Source of the DNA: Brevibacillus_H ginsengisoli
GTDB taxonomy: Bacteria > Bacillota > Bacilli > Brevibacillales > Brevibacillaceae
Assembly (NCBI RefSeq): GCF_050113715.1
Contig: NZ_JBNJQR010000001.1
Span: 186,001-250,000, forward strand
Direction of reading: 5' to 3'
DNA: 64,000 nt
In this document: one piece after another, positions 59,005 to 64,000 of the stretch
How positions within the stretch are numbered: the stretch's first letter is position 1
How the letters are laid out: every line of letters starts with the position of its first letter
Program-made: the position numbers and the translations under genes
Notes under the pieces: model-generated
The model's input: the letters and a program-made list of their open reading frames with translations, nothing else
Told to the model about the DNA's origin: nothing
Databases searched by the model: none

Positions 59005-60544
59005 AGAAAGAAAAGTACCGGGCGTCATGACGACCACGCTGATTATCGTAATCGGTACATTCATGGCAATTCTGGATACGTCCATCCTTAACGTAGCCTT
59101 ACCCAAATTAATGGTACTGTTTAGTGTCGATACCAAACAGATTGAATGGGTGTTGACAGGGTATATGTTAGTCTCCGGAGCGATTATTCCGATTACCACC
59201 TATTTGGGTGAACGATTCGGTTACCGAAGACTATATGCCTGGTCTGTGGGAAGTTTTACGATTGGCTCGCTCTTGTGTGGGTTAGCGTGGAATAACCCGA
59301 GTCTGGTTGCCTTTCGCGTCATTCAAGGAATTGGCGGCGGCCTGATCATGCCAGTCGGGATGGCTCTCATGTTCCGCTTTATCCCTCGAGATAAGATGGG
59401 TGCTGCAATGGGGATCTTCGGATTATCCATGGCCGTAGCTCCATCCATCGGTCCTACACTCGGCGGTCTGATTGTGGAGCATTACAGTTGGCGATGGCTT
59501 TTTATGATTAATGTACCAATCGGACTAATTGGGGTCTTGTTATGCCAGATCTTGTTGCCCGAGACACAACGAAGACAGATGGGGCGATTTGATTTCTGGG
59601 GGCTGCTCTTGGCATCAGGCTGTGCGTTTTTCTACCTGCTCGCCCTTGCAGAGGGAGAGAGCTGGGGATGGAGTTCATACTCTATCGTCATGCTGTTCGT
59701 AACAGCGACAACGATGCTGGCCCTCCTGATTGTCGTGGAGTTGAACCATGCTGAACCGGTGTTGGATTTACGCCTCTTTTTGAACCGACGCTTCCTGTAC
59801 AGTACGGTGTTAAGCTGCGGGCTTTACATTGCCATGATTACAGGTGTCATCCTGATTCCAATTTATCTGCAGAACATCCGCGGATACTCGGCGATCCAGA
59901 CAGGTCTGTTGCTGATGCCCCAAGCGTTGGCGATGGGTGCGATGATGCCTATATCTGGCAAACTGTTCGACAAGGTAGGAGCAAGGCCGCTGATTATGGT
60001 CGGCATTCCGTTGATCCTGCTCAGTACCTATGAATTGCATACCTTGTCTACAGAGACACCATCCAGTGTCATCAGTATGTTAATGGTCATCCGCGGATTG
60101 GGTATGGGGCTTACCTTCATGCCGGTGAATACCGCGGGAGTTAATACTTTGCCGCCAATACGAGCGGGAGCTGCTTCAGTTCTCACTACGCTGGTACGTA
60201 ATGTGGCCGGTTCAATAGGAATCGCGCTGACTACGGTGTTGATGGAGAATCGCCAAATCTTGCATCAGCACCGGATGGCAGAGAATCTGGATCTGTTCTC
60301 CCCCAGCTGGGGCATGATGCAGCAGAGCGCAACTGGACTGCTCGCCACTGTCGGCGATACGTCTTCCGTTCCTGCGGTAACGCTAAGCATGATGAATTCA
60401 CAAGTCATGGCACAAGCGGCGTCATGGGCGATTGGCGATGTGTTTCTGGTCTTTTCCTTTATCATTGTGGCGCTTGCACCGTTAGGACTCCTCTTTAAAA
60501 AAGAGAAGAGAAATACCGGAGAAGCCCCTGTGTTTGCGGAATAA
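58991..60544 (+). CDS. DHA2-family multidrug efflux transporter (EmrB/QacA)
   Basis: 517 residues, fourteen membrane helices. The DHA2 motif LDTSILNVALPKLM in helix 1 and GERFGYRRLYAWSVGSF after helix 2 are EmrB/QacA signatures, as is GPTLGGLIVEHYSWRWLF. It exports drugs with proton motive force; the three adaptors extend it across the wall. Last gene; terminator follows. Confidence 0.93.
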   Translation: MGSSEERKVPGVMTTTLIIVIGTFMAILDTSILNVALPKLMVLFSVDTKQIEWVLTGYMLVSGAIIPITTYLGERFGYRRLYAWSVGSFTIGSLLCGLAWNNPSLVAFRVIQGIGGGLIMPVGMALMFRFIPRDKMGAAMGIFGLSMAVAPSIGPTLGGLIVEHYSWRWLFMINVPIGLIGVLLCQILLPETQRRQMGRFDFWGLLLASGCAFFYLLALAEGESWGWSSYSIVMLFVTATTMLALLIVVELNHAEPVLDLRLFLNRRFLYSTVLSCGLYIAMITGVILIPIYLQNIRGYSAIQTGLLLMPQALAMGAMMPISGKLFDKVGARPLIMVGIPLILLSTYELHTLSTETPSSVISMLMVIRGLGMGLTFMPVNTAGVNTLPPIRAGAASVLTTLVRNVAGSIGIALTTVLMENRQILHQHRMAENLDLFSPSWGMMQQSATGLLATVGDTSSVPAVTLSMMNSQVMAQAASWAIGDVFLVFSFIIVALAPLGLLFKKEKRNTGEAPVFAE

Positions 60545-60550
60545 ATGAAA

Positions 60551-60580
60551 GAAAACCTGTTGCGTGCGCAGCAGGTTTTC
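60551..60580 (+). terminator. rho-independent terminator of the efflux operon
   Basis: GAAAACCTG...CAGGTTTTC stem with inner TGC/GCA pairing, then CTTGTTT. Confidence 0.85.
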
Positions 60581-60589
60581 TTGTTTACA

Positions 60590-60914
60590 GGAAGGTTGGG
60601 GGACGAAGGGTTTTCTCATTTAATTCGGGAAGTAGAAATTTTTTTCGAAAGGAAAGAAATTTATACTTCCCTTCCTTTCGCGCAAGCCCACCAAGAAAAG
60701 AGCTTCGTCCACTTCCCCCCTCTCTTCGGGGGGTTGAAACATAGCCTCCTTGGAAGTAAAGCCTAGCGATGGAAAGGAGAAAGGGAAAAGAGTCGCCACC
60801 CAACCCCGTAGGGGCGCGAAGCGTTTGGCGACTCCCTTTCGGATTGAGGGAGCGGACTTACCCACTTCATTGCGAACTTCCACAGAGCGTAAAGGGACGA
60901 AGCTCTTTTCTCCC
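60590..60914. repeat. highly structured intergenic element, no gene supported
   Basis: About 325 bases between two operons. Inverted repeats: AAAAGAGCTTCGTCC (60696-60710) with GGACGAAGCTCTTTT (60895-60909), a perfect 15-bp stem 184 bases apart; AGTCGCCA with TGGCGACT near 60,790-60,830; GGGAAGTA with TACTTCCC near 60,628-60,670; and CCCCCC with GGGGGG near 60,715-60,731. The short frames here have no ribosome binding sites. A non-autonomous transposable repeat or a folded RNA would both fit. Confidence 0.55.
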
Positions 60915-62168
60915 TTACGATGATGTCGGAATGGAAATAACAAAGCTGGTGCCTCTGCCTAGCTGACTCTCGATATGGATTTTGCCTTTCAACACATGAA
61001 CAATATGAAAAGCAACCATTGTTCCGAGTCCTGTCCCCTTCTCTTTGGTTGAATAATAGGGGGTACCCAGACGGGAGATTTGTTCCTTGGTCATCCCGAC
61101 ACCGGTATCCTTGATTTCGATTTGGGCCTGTTTGTTTGAGGAACAACATCCAATCGTAATCGTGCCGCCGTCGGGCATGGCCTCAATGCCGTTTTTGACC
61201 AGGTTGATCAAGCATTGATGGAATTTCTGGCGGTCTCCTTGAATGACGCAATCATTGGTGAAATAACTTTCCATCTGGATATTATTCAGGGTGGCGAATG
61301 GCGCCATTACATCCACAACGTATTGAATTTCATCCGTCAGGTTTAAGGGGACGATACTCTCCAATTGAGGCTTGGCCAGTGTCAAATAATCCGTAATAAT
61401 CGACTCCGCGCGGTTAATTTCGTCAAGTGAAAGCTTCAAATACTCTTTGCGCTTGTCTTCTGGGAGCTCATCGATAAGCAAGAATTGTATAAAGCCGCGA
61501 GTAACGGTTAACGGATTACGGATTTCATGTGACACGGATGCAGCCATTTCGCTAACCACACGCAGCTTTTCGCTTCGATGGAGCCTATCTTTTAAAGCCG
61601 CATTCTCTCGTAAACGCTCTACCATTAACGTCACAAAAAACATACAAAAGGTTTGAAGTAAGATACAATCTATTCGATTAACAATGTTTGAAGCGCTTTG
61701 ATGTGTGGAATAGAGAAAAAAAAGATTATGAATACATGATCCGATGAATCCGATTAGGGTTGTCATCAGAAGTTTTTTGCCAATCGTAAGACGGTGATAA
61801 AGCGGGATTAGTCTATACAAGGCGAACAGAACAAAGTTGGTGACGATCATGGTGGGGATTACCCCGGCTCCTCCAAGAAAAAATCGATAGATACTGAGGA
61901 AGCAGGTAAGGAGAAATCCGATCGAGAAGCCTCCATACAAGATTCCTAGCACAAACGGAATCATCCGTAGATCAAATAGATATCCATCAACACTGGCAAA
62001 AGGGAACCTCATACAAAGCGCAATACTAATAGCGGATAATACCCCGGTCAGCACCTGATTGTGATTGCCGCTCAGACGAAAACGGTCGGTATAAAACACC
62101 AAGCACAGAAAAACAGGTAGTATGATGAAAGAAATGTTGATGAGAATATCCTTCCAGTAGTTAGCCAT
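60915..62168 (-). CDS. sensor histidine kinase (5TMR-LYT, KinB-like)
   Basis: 417 residues. Six membrane helices in the first 190 residues resemble the 5TM-5TMR_LYT sensor. The kinase has the H-box SHEIRNPLTVTRGF, N-box LINLVKNGIEAM, G1 IKDTGVGM and G2 GTGLGT. Its layout is that of KinB-type sporulation kinases and YcbA-like sensors. No response regulator gene is adjacent. It probably feeds the Spo0 phosphorelay, by family analogy. Confidence 0.85.
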   Translation of the reverse strand: MANYWKDILINISFIILPVFLCLVFYTDRFRLSGNHNQVLTGVLSAISIALCMRFPFASVDGYLFDLRMIPFVLGILYGGFSIGFLLTCFLSIYRFFLGGAGVIPTMIVTNFVLFALYRLIPLYHRLTIGKKLLMTTLIGFIGSCIHNLFFLYSTHQSASNIVNRIDCILLQTFCMFFVTLMVERLRENAALKDRLHRSEKLRVVSEMAASVSHEIRNPLTVTRGFIQFLLIDELPEDKRKEYLKLSLDEINRAESIITDYLTLAKPQLESIVPLNLTDEIQYVVDVMAPFATLNNIQMESYFTNDCVIQGDRQKFHQCLINLVKNGIEAMPDGGTITIGCCSSNKQAQIEIKDTGVGMTKEQISRLGTPYYSTKEKGTGLGTMVAFHIVHVLKGKIHIESQLGRGTSFVISIPTSS

Positions 62169-62354
62169 TCCAACACCTGCCTTATTCTTGGTGACTATAT
62201 AAATAAGGTAACTAGAAATCCTTGCCTGATCAAGTGTTTTATTAGATGGAACGACACTGGATTGAAGTGAACCAATTTGGACATGTTTTTTTACAGATAA
62301 TTGTGGTAGTTTGAAAGTGTTTGATTTGTTTGACTAGAAGGGAGAAGTTGAAGG

Positions 62355-63053
62355 ATGAGTGTACATATCGGAGCACAGCCAGGTGAGATTGCCCAAAGCG
62401 TTCTTCTGCCGGGAGATCCATTGCGGGCCAAATATATCGCCGAGACCTTTTTGGAGAACCCAGTTTGCTATAACGAAGTTCGCGGAATGTACGGCTTCAC
62501 CGGTACCTATAAAGGAAAGCGAGTATCTGTTCAAGGAACAGGAATGGGAATCCCCTCCATCTCTATCTATGTGAACGAATTGATCCAAAGCTATGGCGCC
62601 CAAAACCTGATTCGGGTAGGAACATGCGGGGCGATCCAGAAGGATGTGAGAGTAAGAGATATCATCCTTGCCATGAGTGCTTCTACTGACTCAGCAGTGA
62701 ACCGCATCCGCTTCAACGGAATTGATTTTGCGCCGACAGCCAACTTCCATCTCTTGAAAAAAGCGTATGAAAACGCAGTAGATAAAGGACTCTCTGTTCA
62801 TGTCGGAAGCGTTCTAACCAGTGATACTTTCTATAACGAAGACCAAGCCAGCATCCAAAAATGGGCCGATTACGATATTCTCGCACTCGAAATGGAAACA
62901 GCGGAACTCTACACCCTGGCGTCCAAGTTCCATGTGAAGGCTTTGTCTGTTTTAACCGTAAGCGACCATATCTTGACTGGCGAAGAAACCTCATCGGAAG
63001 AGCGTCAAAAAACCTTCAATGAAATGATTGTCATGGCACTGGATAGCATCTAA
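62355..63053 (+). CDS. deoD: purine nucleoside phosphorylase DeoD
   Basis: 232 residues. VLLPGDPLRAKYIAETFL, GMYGFTGTYKGKRVSVQGTG and the active-site ALEMETAELYTLASKF define the hexameric, trimeric-in-pairs DeoD type, which cleaves purine (deoxy)nucleosides with phosphate. AGGGAGAAG precedes the ATG. Complete. Confidence 0.95.
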   Translation: MSVHIGAQPGEIAQSVLLPGDPLRAKYIAETFLENPVCYNEVRGMYGFTGTYKGKRVSVQGTGMGIPSISIYVNELIQSYGAQNLIRVGTCGAIQKDVRVRDIILAMSASTDSAVNRIRFNGIDFAPTANFHLLKKAYENAVDKGLSVHVGSVLTSDTFYNEDQASIQKWADYDILALEMETAELYTLASKFHVKALSVLTVSDHILTGEETSSEERQKTFNEMIVMALDSI

Positions 63054-63133
63054 CGAATCCAGTTTATCCCTTTCTAACTAACTTGAAGCACGTTTTGATA
63101 GTGGGAATACTAAGAAGACTTGGAGTAAACAAA

Positions 63134-64000
63134 ATGTCGATCCATGGATTTGTACAGAAACTGTGGAACCTATGCCATATCCTGCGAGATGACGGGATTA
63201 CTTACCATCAATATGTAACCGAGCTCACCTACCTGCTGTTCATAAAATTACTAAAAGAAACAGGACAAGAGGATAACCTGCCGACACGCTACCGTTGGGA
63301 TCAACTTGTCGCAGCGGAAGGGGAGGCCTGCCTTAACCTTTACACGCAGCTATTGTATGATCTTGGGCAAAATGAAAGAGGCTTCATTCAAAAGATTTAT
63401 GCGAATGCGAGTACTCAGATACAAGAACCCCGCAATCTTCAGAAGCTGATTCGGGCAATAAATGAACTGGATTGGTACCATGCCGACGTCGAAGGACTGG
63501 GGGATTTGTACGAAGGTTTATTAGCCAAGAACGCCAGTGAGAAGAAGTCGGGCGCCGGACAATATTTTACGCCACGGCCACTTATTAACGTAATGGTGAA
63601 GTTGATCAATCCACAGCCAAAAGAGAGATGCCACGATCCAGCAGCTGGCACGTTCGGGTTCATGGTTGCTTGTGATCGTCATGTTCGCGCATTAACCAAT
63701 CATTATCGGGATTTAACGGAGGAAGAAGTCAGCTTCCAACAGACAGAAGCGTTCACCGGATCAGAATTGGTTCCGGATACCCACCGTCTTGCGCTGATGA
63801 ACGCCCTGCTTCATAACATCAAGGGCGACATACGCTTGGAAGATTCTTTGGCCAAGGCAGACAGCAGCTCACCGTTGTATGATGTGATCCTCACCAATCC
63901 GCCGTTTGGCGCCAAAAAAGGGGGAGAACGAAGCCTGCGAGATGACTTGCCTTTTCCGTCAAACAATAAGCAATTGAATTTTTTACAGCATATTTATCTC
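63134..64000 (+). CDS. hsdM: type I restriction enzyme methylase subunit, cut by the window end
   Basis: 289 codons are visible and the frame stays open at the window end. MSIHGFVQKLWNLCHILRDD opens the HsdM N-terminal domain; GAGQYFTPRPLINVMVKLI, HDPAAGTFGFMVAC and ILTNPPFGAKK are the SAM and catalytic motifs of N6-adenine methylases. It differs from the HsdM at 34,892, so this is a second, chromosomal system. A TTGGAG site precedes the ATG. Confidence 0.9.
   Translation, partial: MSIHGFVQKLWNLCHILRDDGITYHQYVTELTYLLFIKLLKETGQEDNLPTRYRWDQLVAAEGEACLNLYTQLLYDLGQNERGFIQKIYANASTQIQEPRNLQKLIRAINELDWYHADVEGLGDLYEGLLAKNASEKKSGAGQYFTPRPLINVMVKLINPQPKERCHDPAAGTFGFMVACDRHVRALTNHYRDLTEEEVSFQQTEAFTGSELVPDTHRLALMNALLHNIKGDIRLEDSLAKADSSSPLYDVILTNPPFGAKKGGERSLRDDLPFPSNNKQLNFLQHIYL

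Noticed and set aside
60545..60943. Short frames on both strands in the structured region
   Set aside because: No ribosome binding sites, low-complexity products; the inverted repeats explain the open frames.
1..64000. CRISPR arrays and RNA genes
   Set aside because: No regular short repeat-spacer pattern was seen, and no tRNA-like or rRNA sequence could be recognised by eye.

Overview
The window looks like the chromosome of a Gram-positive, spore-forming member of the Paenibacillaceae, most likely a Brevibacillus. The evidence is a cotJ spore-coat operon, a KinB-like sporulation-type kinase, a YwbE protein, strong Shine-Dalgarno sites, and a contractile-tail prophage with the gene order of Brevibacillus/PBSX-like myophages. 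The genus is inferred from recognised protein families, not from a search.

Region 1 (1 to about 33,410) is the right-hand part of a myovirus prophage. Its left end, with early genes and integrase, lies outside the window. In order it holds small early/middle genes (ASCH, YopX, XtrA-like), a sigma-region-4 late activator, terminase, portal, MuF, protease with nested scaffold, capsid and neck proteins, sheath and tube, tail chaperones with a -1 frameshift site, tape measure, baseplate, fibres, holin and an M23 endolysin. Morons with their own promoters or terminators interrupt this programme (3191, 19492, 28818). A LexA-boxed WYL/HTH/YolD operon follows, then a control region with two Xre-like proteins and an orphan REC-LytTR regulator.

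Region 2 (about 33,410 to 33,559) is a 150-bp orphan piece of the spore-coat gene cotJC on the minus strand.

Region 3 (33,552 to 46,692) is a 13.1-kb integrative element flanked by the 8-bp direct repeat TTGTAAAC. It carries a complete type I restriction-modification system, the wreck of a type III restriction gene, a CRESS-virus-like Rep (HUH endonuclease plus SF3 helicase), a GC-rich candidate origin, a split FtsK/TcpA-like coupling ATPase and a large serine recombinase. The recombinase starts 76 bp beyond the 5' part of cotJC.

Region 4 (46,669 to 64,000) is chromosomal. It has the cotJA-cotJB-cotJC' operon, then rluF, a methyltransferase, ywbE, a BcrC-type phosphatase, an MFS transporter, an HxlR regulator with a DoxX protein, a DinB protein, a TetR-controlled multidrug efflux operon with three HlyD-type adaptors, a structured intergenic element, a histidine kinase, deoD and the start of a second type I hsdM.

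The central observation is that cotJC is interrupted twice, 141 bp apart, by two unrelated elements: the serine-recombinase element after codon 77 and the prophage about 47 codons later. The arrangement resembles the skin element in sigK, so developmental excision during sporulation is a testable possibility.
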